Source: an uncultured Eubacteriales bacterium (GTDB lineage Bacteria > Bacillota > Clostridia > Oscillospirales > Acutalibacteraceae). Taken from it: DNA of 64,000 nt. Below are positions 30,175 through 39,439 of the stretch, in pieces. The translations under genes and the position numbers were made by a program. The stretch is from positions 141,897 through 205,896 of the forward strand of contig CAKVEA010000001.1 of NCBI GenBank assembly GCA_934728355.1, read 5' to 3'. The notes below the pieces were generated by a model. That model had not been told where the DNA came from and ran no database searches. It saw only the letters and a list, made by a program, of their open reading frames with translations. Numbering within the stretch: the first letter of the stretch is position 1; every line of letters starts with the position of its first letter.

Positions 30175-31224
30175 ATGAATAGAAAAAAAGTATTAAATAA
30201 AGTACTATCATTGTTTCTTGCAGGTGTGGTTATAGGATTAAATTCTGTAATTTGTTTTGTTTATTCTGCAGGACCGAAAAATGAAAATAACAAAAAAAAT
30301 CCTGCTACTGCTGAAGCCAAAATAGGATTTACAGAGTTTAATTTTCAAGATGATACATCTCAAAGTGAAGTACAGCAGGAATTTTTGGATTGTTTGGAAG
30401 CAAAAGAAAATAAATTTCCTAAATTACCAAGAGAAACAAAAAAAACTGTTACTAAAAAATCAAAGCTTACAAAAGCTGCGGAGGAACCTGAAAATATAAA
30501 TAAAATTAGTGTAGAAAAGCCTATTTCGGTGTATGGACATTTTATAGATTCTGAAGTCAATTTGTATGGTGTGTTGTCAGACTTTAAATTTGATTTTAGA
30601 TTTATAAATAGTGAATTTATGCAGAAAATCGATTATGAAGGAGATATTTTAAAAAGTATTGATTTTATTGCTATTAATTTTTGTAATCTATTTTGTAAAT
30701 TATATTATCCTTTATATTGTCAATGTAAACCTACAGAACAATTTAATTTTTCTGTTAAAAATATAAAAGATATAATTTATTTCTGTGTGAAATCTGTAGA
30801 TGCTTGCTTTGATTTTCAAGCTTGTCACAGTGAAGATAAAAAAATTTTTCAAGAAGATGTGAATAGTTATTCTCAAGAAATGAAACGTCTTATTTATCGT
30901 GCAGTTTCTGCTATGACGCTCATAAATATTTATGATTTATATTTTCCATCTCAAAATAAATATGGTTACAAAGATTTTATAGAACAATGTTTTTTAATGG
31001 AGCACATGGTAAGAACTACTTACAACAATGTCGAAAAGGTAGCTCTTTTTCGAGGTCACTTCGATGAAAGAATGGGGGTGCTAAGTTTATCTTTGCAATT
31101 GTTTCGTGATATTTTAATTCAATTTTCAAATATTAATAATTCAGAAAATGATCAAAAATGCAATGTTCAAATTGGTTTTATTGATGATGTTTTAATAGAC
31201 ATTTTGGGGTCTGATATTAAATAA
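30175..31224 (+). CDS. Secreted protein of unknown function (array gene 3)
   Basis: 349 residues from ATG 30175, 11 nt after AGGAG. Signal peptide (VLSLFLAGVVIGLNSVICFVYSA), a Lys/Glu-rich linker (about 30-110) and a helical domain of about 230 residues. The domain is rich in Cys and Phe (LFCKLYYPLYCQCKP, CVKSVDACFDFQAC). The clustered cysteines could form disulfides outside the cell. Linker plus domain differs from array genes 1 and 2, but the helix pattern EMKRLIYRAVSAMTLINIYD falls in the equivalent place. Unknown family. Confidence 0.6.
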   Translation: MNRKKVLNKVLSLFLAGVVIGLNSVICFVYSAGPKNENNKKNPATAEAKIGFTEFNFQDDTSQSEVQQEFLDCLEAKENKFPKLPRETKKTVTKKSKLTKAAEEPENINKISVEKPISVYGHFIDSEVNLYGVLSDFKFDFRFINSEFMQKIDYEGDILKSIDFIAINFCNLFCKLYYPLYCQCKPTEQFNFSVKNIKDIIYFCVKSVDACFDFQACHSEDKKIFQEDVNSYSQEMKRLIYRAVSAMTLINIYDLYFPSQNKYGYKDFIEQCFLMEHMVRTTYNNVEKVALFRGHFDERMGVLSLSLQLFRDILIQFSNINNSENDQKCNVQIGFIDDVLIDILGSDIK

Positions 31225-31257
31225 GTACTAAAAGTTTTAGAAAGTGACGGAAAATTT

Positions 31258-31854
31258 ATGAAAAAATTTATTTGCTTATTATTAATGTTTTTTTCTATAG
31301 TAACAACTGGTATTGGAAAAGTTTCCGCAGTAGGAGACCAAGAATTTATTGAGATAATTAAAGAAAAATTCCAAGATCAAAATGCAAGCGATTATATAAC
31401 TATTGATTTTGATTATAATTTTGATTCTAGAGAATATAGATACACAAATTTTGCTAATTGGATAAAACAAAACTTTAATAATATTGATGGATTCGAAAAT
31501 AAAATTTTGAGTCTAAGTAATAATGGACAAAATCAAATAGTTGTTAGTAAAAATCCTTTAGAAAGTTGGATACTTGCTTTATTTATAATGTGTTCAAATA
31601 TAGATTCAAGAATTAATAATAGTAGAATGCATGGAGGCGTACTTGAATATTATTTAAAAGAGGAATACATACGCTCTTTTTGTAAAGATGCTGGTGTGCC
31701 ATTGAATGAAAGTGTATACAGAATTTGTAATGGGTTTTGGAGAGTTTGCAATGAAGTAAAACCTTTAATAGATAAACTTTATAATGATAAAAAAGAAGTA
31801 TGTGAAGCTAATATGAAATCATTGGAAAGATTTTTTGAGAGGATTAATTCATAG
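31258..31854 (+). CDS. Secreted protein of unknown function (array gene 4)
   Basis: 198 residues with signal peptide FICLLLMFFSIVTTGIGKVSA. The mature part has NFANWIKQNF, KNPLESWILALFIM and a C-terminal helix. Array gene 5 has FFNWITRKF and INPIETIAKATMVFI in the same order, so the two are likely paralogs. No recognised domain. It is separated by 33 nt from gene 3 and 3 nt from gene 5. Confidence 0.6.
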   Translation: MKKFICLLLMFFSIVTTGIGKVSAVGDQEFIEIIKEKFQDQNASDYITIDFDYNFDSREYRYTNFANWIKQNFNNIDGFENKILSLSNNGQNQIVVSKNPLESWILALFIMCSNIDSRINNSRMHGGVLEYYLKEEYIRSFCKDAGVPLNESVYRICNGFWRVCNEVKPLIDKLYNDKKEVCEANMKSLERFFERINS

Positions 31855-31857
31855 AAG

Positions 31858-32679
31858 TTGAAAAAAAATTTAAAGCTATTTTTATTAATGCTTTTGTGTT
31901 TTACTTTAAATATTAGTATTTCTTTTGCTGGCACGGATAAAGTTTTTATAAAAAAATTAATAGATACTAAAATAGATAAAACTATTACTGATCCATATAC
32001 GAAGTTGAAGTATACTTGCTTTTTTTGTAGTGCTGAAAATGATTTAGAATTGTATTTTCATGTTTATTCTGATATGAGTAAGTATAAAGACAAGAGTTTT
32101 TTTAATTGGATAACTAGAAAATTTCCGGGTTTTTATCAAAAAGGCAGATTTAATTTTGAAAAAATTGATGCCAATAGAGGATTAAACTTTGCTGTTAAGG
32201 GTTTTATGTGCGAATATAGTAGTAAACAACAAAAAATTCTTCCAAAATGTTCGGCTATCAATCCTATAGAGACTATAGCTAAAGCAACGATGGTATTTAT
32301 TAAATATTTTAATGAAGAGTGCTATACTATTATTGAAAAGAAACTTTTAGATATTGAAAAAATTATAATTTCTGAGTGTAATAATTCTTTAAATAAGAAA
32401 ATCAGTTTTATTGAAAGTTTATATAATTTACTAAAGAAAGCTTCGAATGGTGTTCATGATATTTTGAATAAATATAAGGATTTAGAAGTGTACGGAAATA
32501 TTATGAAGGCAGTTAATCATATAGATGAATTAGAAGCTTTTGTAAATAAAACTCTTTATTATAAAGATGAATATTATAGAAGTAAAACATTTGATAATGC
32601 AAAAAAAGTTAAAAATTCTGAATCGGAAGATAGTGTGAGTTTATCAGAAGACGAGAAGTATTATATAGAGGATAATTGA
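31858..32679 (+). CDS. Secreted protein of unknown function (array gene 5)
   Basis: 273 residues from TTG 31858, 3 nt after the preceding stop; GAGAGG is inside the end of gene 4. Signal peptide LFLLMLLCFTLNISISFAG. The N-terminal half is paralogous with array gene 4 (NWI..F and NPIE motifs). It also carries CFFC, a possible disulfide or metal pair. The C-terminal half is a long helical region with an acidic Ser-rich tail. A terminator at 32719 ends the array. Confidence 0.6.
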   Translation: MKKNLKLFLLMLLCFTLNISISFAGTDKVFIKKLIDTKIDKTITDPYTKLKYTCFFCSAENDLELYFHVYSDMSKYKDKSFFNWITRKFPGFYQKGRFNFEKIDANRGLNFAVKGFMCEYSSKQQKILPKCSAINPIETIAKATMVFIKYFNEECYTIIEKKLLDIEKIIISECNNSLNKKISFIESLYNLLKKASNGVHDILNKYKDLEVYGNIMKAVNHIDELEAFVNKTLYYKDEYYRSKTFDNAKKVKNSESEDSVSLSEDEKYYIEDN

Positions 32680-32718
32680 AAAAATTTTCTTATAAATATT
32701 CACTCAGAAGTAAAAAGT

Positions 32719-32752
32719 AAGATTCGTAATCAAGATTACGAATCTTTATTTA
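32719..32752 (+). terminator. Terminator of the secreted-protein array
   Basis: A perfect 12-bp stem AAGATTCGTAAT / ATTACGAATCTT with a 4-nt loop, followed by TTATTT. The rest of 32752-33110 is AT-rich; I see no gene, RNA or clear promoter in it apart from a 24-codon frame at 33047 that I do not accept. Confidence 0.75.
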
Positions 32753-33120
32753 GTTGTTTATATATTAAAAAAATTTCTTTAGTAAAAAGTTTAATTCAAT
32801 CTGCTGAAATTTGAATTTTTATGTTTATAATGCTTTTTTATTATAGTAATATTTTGAATATGGTCAGAGATATAAACTAGAATTAAAGCAGTTTATTTGA
32901 GATGTTGCCAATTATTTATAATTTTTGTTTTTCAGTTTGTATATGATAATTTGAGAAAATTATTATATATGTGATGAATATAAAATGATAAGAGATTAAT
33001 TATATTAATGGCATTAAAGAAATTTATATTTCTTGGAAACAAGGAGATGAAAGTTTTTAAAACTACAGTACGACTTATTTTTAATCGCAATTTCTACTAT
33101 ATTTGGGAGGATTTATTTTA

Positions 33121-33477
33121 ATGAAAATTTTTAAAAAGGTTTTTTCGGCAGGGTTAATCATGTCATTGATAGTTGGTTTTAATTTTTATGAAGTATCTGC
33201 CGGAAACGGAAACGTTAAGGAAATTGACTCTGAAACTAAAGTATCTTTAACTCAACAAGGTGATTCAAATGATTTTGGTATGAAACGAGTTAATAATGCT
33301 TATAGGCTTAGAAGAAGTAAACCATTTTATTTCGAAAAGTCTGACTTTAATGAAAATAATACTGGAAAGCTTATTTTTGATTATACTTTAGATGAGGATA
33401 TTGTTTTTGTAAGAGTTGAACGTCCAATTCCTGTTCGTGTTGGTTGTATGGGTATGGATTATGAATTTTATAAATAG
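33121..33477 (+). CDS. Small secreted protein of unknown function
   Basis: 118 residues from ATG 33121, 10 nt after GGGAGG. Signal peptide (VFSAGLIMSLIVGFNFYEVSA) and an about 90-residue polar mature part with one Cys. No homology recognised and no similarity to the five-gene array upstream beyond being secreted. Its own terminator follows, and the tandem 5S genes lie beyond on the other strand. Confidence 0.55.
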   Translation: MKIFKKVFSAGLIMSLIVGFNFYEVSAGNGNVKEIDSETKVSLTQQGDSNDFGMKRVNNAYRLRRSKPFYFEKSDFNENNTGKLIFDYTLDEDIVFVRVERPIPVRVGCMGMDYEFYK

Positions 33478-33485
33478 TAAAAAAT

Positions 33486-33517
33486 ATCCACTTCTTTTTA
33501 TTTGAAGTGGATTTTAT
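33486..33517 (+). terminator. Intrinsic terminator
   Basis: ATCCACTTC / GAAGTGGAT stem with TTTTATATT downstream; ends the small secreted protein gene. Confidence 0.75.
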
Positions 33518-33529
33518 ATTTATTTGCAT

Positions 33530-33729
33530 AAAAAAATCACTGAATTAACAGTGAAGAAAAAATATATAAATAAAAAAAGTTGGCATCTTCCTATTTTCCC
33601 AGGTTGCTTCCAACCAAGTATCTTCGGCATCGTCTAGCTTAACTACCGTGTTCGATATGGGAACGGGTGTACCCTAGACATCATCAACACCAACATCTAA
33701 AGTATATATCATACTACATTGGTTGTCAA
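33530..33729 (-). repeat. 200-bp direct repeat, copy 1 (5S unit with promoter and terminator)
   Basis: This block recurs at 33811-34010, offset 281 nt, with a single base difference that I can see (33604 T versus 33885 C). On the minus strand it holds a promoter (TTGACA 33729-33724, 17 nt, TATACT 33706-33701), a 5S gene and a terminator stem TCACTG/CAGTGA with a T run. Confidence 0.9.
33579..33694 (-). rRNA. rrf: 5S ribosomal RNA, copy 1
   Basis: 116 nt. The minus strand reads GTTGGTGTTGATGATGTCTA at the 5' end and contains the universal core CCCGTTCCCATATCGAACAC, with complementary ends (GTTGG / CCAAC). Its own promoter ends 6 nt upstream of the first base. No 16S or 23S gene is adjacent, so this is an orphan 5S. 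Confidence 0.95.
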
Positions 33730-33810
33730 TAGATTTTTTTAGTTTCTATATAAATCACAATTTTTTTTAAAATAAATTACTTTTTTAAGCATATTAACTA
33801 TACAAGATAC

Positions 33811-34010
33811 AAAAAAATCACTGAATTAACAGTGAAGAAAAAATATATAAATAAAAAAAGTTGGCATCTTCCTATTTTCCCAGGCTGCTTCCAACCAAGT
33901 ATCTTCGGCATCGTCTAGCTTAACTACCGTGTTCGATATGGGAACGGGTGTACCCTAGACATCATCAACACCAACATCTAAAGTATATATCATACTACAT
34001 TGGTTGTCAA
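33811..34010 (-). repeat. 200-bp direct repeat, copy 2 (5S unit with promoter and terminator)
   Basis: Second copy of the 33530-33729 block. Promoter TTGACA (34010-34005), 17 nt, TATACT (33987-33982). Terminator stem near 33818-33835 with the A tract at 33811-33817 reading as T on the minus strand. Confidence 0.9.
33860..33975 (-). rRNA. rrf: 5S ribosomal RNA, copy 2
   Basis: 116 nt, identical to copy 1 except at 33885 (C on the + strand, T in copy 1), inside the GGTTGGAAGCAxCCTGGG segment. Transcribed first of the two on the minus strand, but with an independent promoter and terminator. Confidence 0.95.
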
Positions 34011-34429
34011 GAAAAAATTTCATTATCTACTTTTTGAATAAATATTTTTTATATTTTTTTACATTATAGTGAATTATATATAAGTAATAGCTTTTGAAAA
34101 ATAATTTTGAATATAATTATGAAATATTGTAATATAAGTACATATATGAAAAAATTAAAATTTATCCTTGAAATTTTGAAAGTGAAAGATATTTCCATTT
34201 TTAGACTAAATAATACTTGTAATATCAAAAAATACAATAGTAGAACAGGAAATTTCATTTTTTTGTTTTAATTTTTGAGTAGAAAATTTCAAGTGACCTG
34301 AAAAATGTTGAAATCTTTGTTGAAAGTGAGGAAAACTTTTCTGGACTTTCATTATTTAAACGGCTAAAATGCTTTTATTAGGGATAATTTTTAAATAAAC
34401 ATATAAATGTTGAGAAAAAAGGTGATAAT
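34011..34429. other. AT-rich spacer with three DnaA-box-like motifs
   Basis: A 419-bp region between the 5S units and dut. I see no gene or RNA. It carries TGTTGAAAT (34306), TGTTGAAAG (34318) and TGTTGAGAA (34408), variants of the TGTTGAAAA box seen in the predicted oriC and in the same orientation. The dut promoter was not identified with confidence. Confidence 0.4.
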
Positions 34430-34891
34430 GTGGAAAAAAATTGTCAAGTGAAGAAACCGTTAAATTTTTGCAAAATTTTAAATTCGGCTAAAATTCCCTA
34501 CAGAGCAACTCCTGGATCTGCAGGAATGGATTTATGTGCATGCATTGAAAATGATATAGTTTTGAATCCCGGAGATAGAGCTTTGGTTCCTTCGGGGATA
34601 GCGATAAGTTTGCCGGGCCCTGAATATGCTGCTTTTATATTTGCCAGAAGTGGACTTGGAATAAAACATGGTATAACTCTTTCAAATGGAGTAGGAGTAA
34701 TTGACAGTGATTACCGAGGTGAAATAGGTATTGGACTTTGTAATTTAGGAAAAGAGCCTTATAAGATAAAAAATGGAGAAAGAATTGCTCAAATGGTAAT
34801 TATGAAAGTAGAACTGCCGGAACTGAATGAAGTCAAAGTTCTTGATTTAACAGACCGTGGAAGCAATGGATTTGGTTCTACAGGAAAATAA
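34430..34891 (+). CDS. dut: dUTP diphosphatase
   Basis: 153 residues with the five trimeric dUTPase motifs: PGSAGMDLCA, FARSGLGIKHG, GVIDSDYRGEIGIGL, GERIAQMVI and RGSNGFGSTG. It hydrolyses dUTP to dUMP, keeping uracil out of DNA and feeding dTMP synthesis. GTG start after AAAGGTG. It precedes the mre operon by about 100 nt. Confidence 0.97.
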   Translation: MEKNCQVKKPLNFCKILNSAKIPYRATPGSAGMDLCACIENDIVLNPGDRALVPSGIAISLPGPEYAAFIFARSGLGIKHGITLSNGVGVIDSDYRGEIGIGLCNLGKEPYKIKNGERIAQMVIMKVELPELNEVKVLDLTDRGSNGFGSTGK

Positions 34892-34993
34892 TTTTAATGC
34901 AAATACATTAATATATAGTATAATAAAAACAATTTATTTTCATATAAATAAAGTATAGAAGTTTTAGAAGTCAGAAGGGAGAGAACTCAAGAT

Positions 34994-36001
34994 ATGTTTT
35001 CAAAAGAAATAGGAATAGATTTAGGAACCGCAAACACTTTGGTTTTTCTTAAGGGAAAAGGTATTGTTAAAAGGGAGCCTTCTGTTGTTGCGGTAGATAC
35101 AAAAAGTGATACTGTTTTAGCAGTAGGAAATCAAGCTAAAAACATGATTGGAAGGACCCCCGGCTCTATAGTTGCGGTGAGACCGCTTAAAGATGGAGTA
35201 ATTGCAGACTTTGATGTAACTGCAGCAATGCTTAAATACTTTATTTCAAAAACCGCCAGAAGTATATTTTTCAGTAAACCGAGAATGGTAATATGTATGC
35301 CGTCCGGTGTTACAGCAGTTGAAAAAAAGGCTGTTGAAGATGTTGCAAAACAAGCTGGAGGAGGAGTTATAGAACTTATCGAGGAACCCATGGCAGCAGC
35401 AATAGGTGCAGGTATGCCTGTTTGCGAAGCTATTGGAAATATGATAGTTGATATAGGTGGAGGAACTTCTGAAGTAGCAGTTATTTCTTTGGGAGACATA
35501 GTTACTTCAAAGTCTGAAAGAGTTGCCGGAGACAGAATGGATGAAGCTATTATTTCCTATATAAGAAGAAAATATAACCTTTTAATAGGAGAACGCACTG
35601 CTGAAAATTTAAAAATAAAAATAGGTTCGGCGGTACCTTATGAAAATGAAAGTGAAATGGTAGTCAAAGGGAGAAATCTCTTGGATGGTTTCCCAAAAGA
35701 TATTGAGATTTCTTCAAAAGAAGTAAGAGAAGCATTACATGATCCGTTGCAACGTATAGTAGAGGCAGTTAAATGTACTCTTGAGAATACTCCTCCTGAA
35801 CTTTCAGCAGATATTATAGATAAAGGGATTGTTTTATCTGGAGGCGGAGCACTTTTGAGAGGTATAGATACTTTAATTTCGGAATCCACTAATATGCCGG
35901 TTTACATTGCAGAAAGCCCACTTGAATGTGTTGCACAAGGTGCCGGAAAATGTCTTGAGTCTTCTGTAAAAGAGTATTGCAGTAGATTTTCCAAGAGTTA
36001 A
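34994..36001 (+). CDS. mreB: Rod shape-determining protein MreB
   Basis: 335 residues of actin fold. Phosphate 1 motif [13 protein letters not shown], phosphate 2 [15 protein letters not shown] and adenosine motif [14 protein letters not shown]. It polymerises under the membrane and orients cell wall synthesis. It is followed by mreC, mreD and mrdA in the standard order. Its presence suggests rod-shaped or elongating cells. ATG start with AAGGGAG 12 nt upstream. Confidence 0.97.
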   Translation: MFSKEIGIDLGTANTLVFLKGKGIVKREPSVVAVDTKSDTVLAVGNQAKNMIGRTPGSIVAVRPLKDGVIADFDVTAAMLKYFISKTARSIFFSKPRMVICMPSGVTAVEKKAVEDVAKQAGGGVIELIEEPMAAAIGAGMPVCEAIGNMIVDIGGGTSEVAVISLGDIVTSKSERVAGDRMDEAIISYIRRKYNLLIGERTAENLKIKIGSAVPYENESEMVVKGRNLLDGFPKDIEISSKEVREALHDPLQRIVEAVKCTLENTPPELSADIIDKGIVLSGGGALLRGIDTLISESTNMPVYIAESPLECVAQGAGKCLESSVKEYCSRFSKS

Positions 36002-36039
36002 AAAGTATGAAGTATTTTAGTTAATCGTGAGGTAACGGT

Positions 36040-36897
36040 TTGAATAAGTTTTTTAAAAGTAAAGCTTTCAAAACAACTGTGATTATATTGTTTTTATTAA
36101 TTTCAGTTGCTGTTTACTCATACTTAAATTACGAAAATGATGCTCTTTATAATATTTTTAGTACGGGAGTCTACCCGTTTCAAAAATCTTTTTCTTGGAT
36201 ATCCGGTAAAGTGGAGAATCTCTCTTTTATGTTTAAGGAAAAAGAAGAGCTTCAAAGTAGAATAAATTCTCTTGAAACAGAAGTTAATACTCTTAGAGAT
36301 AAAGTGGTTGAATATAATGAACTGAAAAAGGAAAATGATCAGTTTTTGAAATATTATGATTTCAAAAAGGAAAATGACAGTCTTAAATTTGTTCCGGCAT
36401 CGGTAATAGGAATGGATATACCGGGTTTTTTTAAAAATTTTACTGTGGACAAAGGATATAATGCAGGAATTTCAAAAGATGATGTAGTTATAACTGAAAA
36501 CGGAGTAATAGGGTGTGTGTATAAAGTTGGAGCAGTGTGCTCGAAAGTTCGATCTATATTATCACCTGATATTAAAATATGCGTTTCTGATATTGAAACA
36601 GGAGAAAGCGGTGTTATTTCCGGACGTGCTGATATTGCTAAAGATAATCTGACTTCTATGATGTTTATTCCTGCACAAAATTCTATGAAACCCGGAGATA
36701 TAGTTGCGACAACAGGAATAAGTGGTATGTACCCAAAAAATTTAAAGCTTGGAAAAATTAAGTCAATTGGTTATGATGACAATGAGTCTTCTTATTATGC
36801 TGTAGTAGAGCCATTTGAAAATTTAAAAGATACTAAAGATGTTTTTATAATAACGGATTTTAGGGGTAAAGGAGAAATTTCTACTGAAGATGATTAA
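36040..36897 (+). CDS. mreC: Rod shape-determining protein MreC
   Basis: 285 residues. One N-terminal membrane helix (VIILFLLISVAVYSYL), a coiled coil (about 65-110, KEELQSRINSLETEVNTL) and two beta-barrels typical of MreC. It connects MreB and MreD to PBP2 on the outer face of the membrane. TTG start with GAGGT upstream, 38 nt after mreB. Confidence 0.95.
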   Translation: MNKFFKSKAFKTTVIILFLLISVAVYSYLNYENDALYNIFSTGVYPFQKSFSWISGKVENLSFMFKEKEELQSRINSLETEVNTLRDKVVEYNELKKENDQFLKYYDFKKENDSLKFVPASVIGMDIPGFFKNFTVDKGYNAGISKDDVVITENGVIGCVYKVGAVCSKVRSILSPDIKICVSDIETGESGVISGRADIAKDNLTSMMFIPAQNSMKPGDIVATTGISGMYPKNLKLGKIKSIGYDDNESSYYAVVEPFENLKDTKDVFIITDFRGKGEISTEDD

Positions 36898-36926
36898 TAA
36901 ATCGCTAAAGCTTGGAGGAAATATAA

Positions 36927-37433
36927 ATGATAAGGAGTTTTTCGAGGTATTTAATTTATATTTTGGAAATTTGTATTTTTTATTCCGTAAGCCAAATTAA
37001 AAGCTTTAGTTTTTTCAAGTTTAATCCATTATGGATTTTACCTGTTTTTGTGTGTATTTCACTCTTCTCTTCCAAGAAAGAATCTGTTTGTTTCGGTATA
37101 CTGTGTGGATTTCTCATGGATTTGTCTTCAGGAGGGTTATTTGGTATTTATGCGATTATTTTAGGAAGTTTTGGATATTTAATGAGTATAGTTTTTTTAT
37201 ACTTTTTTAAACCGAATTTTATGGGAGCTTTAATTTTTTCTTTTATTTTACTGGCTATTGTTTTAACATTTGACTTTTACATAAATTTTTGCTCTCATAA
37301 ATATTTGTTTGCTGAAAGTTATATTTCTTATTATTTAAAAGTAGCTATTTCCACTTTTGTGGTTTCTTTACCGATTTACTTACTGAATAAGTTTATTTTG
37401 AAGTTTTTTATAAAGGTGAAAGTAAATGAATAA
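36927..37433 (+). CDS. mreD: Rod shape-determining protein MreD
   Basis: 168 residues, almost all hydrophobic, with about five transmembrane helices and the family pattern ILCGFLMDLSSGGLFGIYAI. Component of the elongasome. It overlaps mrdA by 8 nt. Confidence 0.9.
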   Translation: MIRSFSRYLIYILEICIFYSVSQIKSFSFFKFNPLWILPVFVCISLFSSKKESVCFGILCGFLMDLSSGGLFGIYAIILGSFGYLMSIVFLYFFKPNFMGALIFSFILLAIVLTFDFYINFCSHKYLFAESYISYYLKVAISTFVVSLPIYLLNKFILKFFIKVKVNE

Positions 37434-39414
37434 AGTTCATTTAAAAAATGATTGGATTAAAAGATATATATTTTTTTCTGTTTCAGTATTTATTATATTT
37501 GGGATTTTTATTTACAGGATGGTAGATTGGCAAATAATAAATGCTGATTACTACAAAGAACGCGCCAATAGCAGCAGTATATATTTCATAAAAACAGACC
37601 CAGTTAGAGGAGAGATTTTGGATTCACTCGGAGAGCCTTTGGCTGTTAATGACACAGGATATAAAGTTTTGATAAATAGACTTTTAATAGAAAAAGATAA
37701 AGAAAATGATACTATAATAAATGCTGTGAATCTTATAGAAAGCTTAGGAGACTCATATATAGACATTTTACCTATTTTTTTAAATGAAAATGAATTTTAT
37801 TATAAAGAGGACAAAGAGAGTCAAATAAAATGTTTGAAATCGAATTTAAATTTGTCTGAGGATTCAAGTGCGGCAAAGTGTATCGAAGAGCTTATGCACA
37901 AATATAAAATCGATAATTATATGAGTAAAAAAAATATTCTCGTGCTTTGCAGTGTTAAATACAACATGGAAAAGAACGGAGTTTATTTTTCTAAAAATAC
38001 ACCTTATGTTTTAGCGGATAATATTAGTGAAAAGACAGTAAATATAATTCTTGAAAAATCAGATTATTTAAAAGGTGTCAAAGTACAAGCATCGTTAAAA
38101 AGAAAATATGTAAACGGAGAGGTTGCGCCTCATATAATCGGATATACTGGCTTTATGTCAAGTGAAGAATACGAAAAAAGAAAAGATACTTACAGTATGG
38201 ATTCAAAAATAGGAAAAACAGGAATTGAAAGTGTATATGAAGATTTTTTAAAAGGTACCGGTGGAAAACGAATGATACAAGTTTCAAAAGAAGGTCAAGT
38301 GATTGGAACTTCTGAAAAAGAACTTTCCGCGGCAGGAAATACAGTATTTTTAACAATTTCTTCAAAAATTCAAAAAGCCGCTAATGAATCACTTAAAAGA
38401 AATGTTGAAAAGGCTCAAAGCGCAGGAACTAAAGACTGCAAATGCGCAGCTGCTGTTGCTCTTGATGTGAATAATTTTTCTATTTTAGCTGCAGCTACTT
38501 ATCCAAGTTATGACCTTACAAGATTTATGGAAGACAAACTTTATTACGGTTTACTTGCAAATGATAAATCTGTACCGCTTTTAAACAGAGCTTTTTCAGG
38601 AGCTTATGCACCGGGATCAATTTATAAACCCTTAGTTGCTTGTGCGGCACTTGAGGAAGGAAAAATAACACCCGACGAAACTATATTTTGTGGTGGAAGT
38701 TTTAATTATTATTCAGGATATAAACTTCATTGTATGGGATTCCATAGAAATGCTTCTTTAAAAACCGCAGTTGCTAAATCCTGTAACGTATATTTTGCAG
38801 AACTGGGAAGACGTTTAGGTGCGGATTGTCTTGCATCGTGGGCAAGAAAATTTGGGATAGGTGTTAAAACAGGTGTGGAAATAGGTGAAAGTAAAGGAGT
38901 GCTTGCTGGACCTGAACATAGTCAAGAGGTTGGTGCAAAATGGTATGAATCCGGGTCTTCTCAAGCAGCAATAGGACAGTCCGATAATATGTTTACTCCT
39001 TTGCAGCTTGCAACTTATACGGCAACTATTGCTAACGGCGGCACCAGATACAGAACTCATCTGGTTAGTAAAATTACAGATTATAGCCGTCAAAACTTAA
39101 TAAAAGAATTCGGTCCTGAAATTATTGAAGAAAATATAGTTTCTAAAGAAACCTTAGATGCTGTAAAATCAGCTATGAGAGAAGTTACTCTTTCAGGTAC
39201 GGCAAGAGACTTTTCAAATTATCCTATAGCGGTTGGCGCAAAAACAGGTACTGCTCAGAACTCAGGTTCAGATCATACAACTTTTGTTTGTTTTGCACCT
39301 TTTGAAAAGCCTGAAATAGCGGTAGCAGTTGTAATTGAACACGGAAAGTCCGGAATGCTTTCCAAAAATGTTGCAAGAGATATTATGAATGCATATTTTG
39401 GATTTGAAAATTGA
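37426..39414 (+). CDS. mrdA: Penicillin-binding protein 2, elongasome transpeptidase
   Basis: 662 residues. One N-terminal helix, a dimerisation/pedestal domain (RGEILDSLGEPLAVN), then a transpeptidase domain. Active-site motifs are APGSIYKPL (S398, K401), SCN (452-454) and KTGTAQ (606-611). A class B PBP that cross-links side-wall peptidoglycan with RodA; rodA is not next to it here. The TGA stop lies within the -35 box of the next promoter. Confidence 0.95.
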   Translation: MNKVHLKNDWIKRYIFFSVSVFIIFGIFIYRMVDWQIINADYYKERANSSSIYFIKTDPVRGEILDSLGEPLAVNDTGYKVLINRLLIEKDKENDTIINAVNLIESLGDSYIDILPIFLNENEFYYKEDKESQIKCLKSNLNLSEDSSAAKCIEELMHKYKIDNYMSKKNILVLCSVKYNMEKNGVYFSKNTPYVLADNISEKTVNIILEKSDYLKGVKVQASLKRKYVNGEVAPHIIGYTGFMSSEEYEKRKDTYSMDSKIGKTGIESVYEDFLKGTGGKRMIQVSKEGQVIGTSEKELSAAGNTVFLTISSKIQKAANESLKRNVEKAQSAGTKDCKCAAAVALDVNNFSILAAATYPSYDLTRFMEDKLYYGLLANDKSVPLLNRAFSGAYAPGSIYKPLVACAALEEGKITPDETIFCGGSFNYYSGYKLHCMGFHRNASLKTAVAKSCNVYFAELGRRLGADCLASWARKFGIGVKTGVEIGESKGVLAGPEHSQEVGAKWYESGSSQAAIGQSDNMFTPLQLATYTATIANGGTRYRTHLVSKITDYSRQNLIKEFGPEIIEENIVSKETLDAVKSAMREVTLSGTARDFSNYPIAVGAKTGTAQNSGSDHTTFVCFAPFEKPEIAVAVVIEHGKSGMLSKNVARDIMNAYFGFEN

Positions 39415-39439
39415 CATTTTTTTGTAAAGCGTATAGAAT
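39411..39439 (+). promoter_or_regulatory. Promoter for mgsA-like/hisS operon, overlapping the mrdA stop
   Basis: TTGACA (39411-39416) includes the mrdA stop codon; 17-nt spacer; TAGAAT (39434-39439). The predicted leader is about 210 nt long before the next start. I see no T-box or known riboswitch in it. Confidence 0.7.

Noticed and set aside
33047..33121. 24-codon frame starting at an ATG right after CAAGGAG
   Set aside because: No spacing between ribosome binding site and ATG, and the peptide has no recognisable character.
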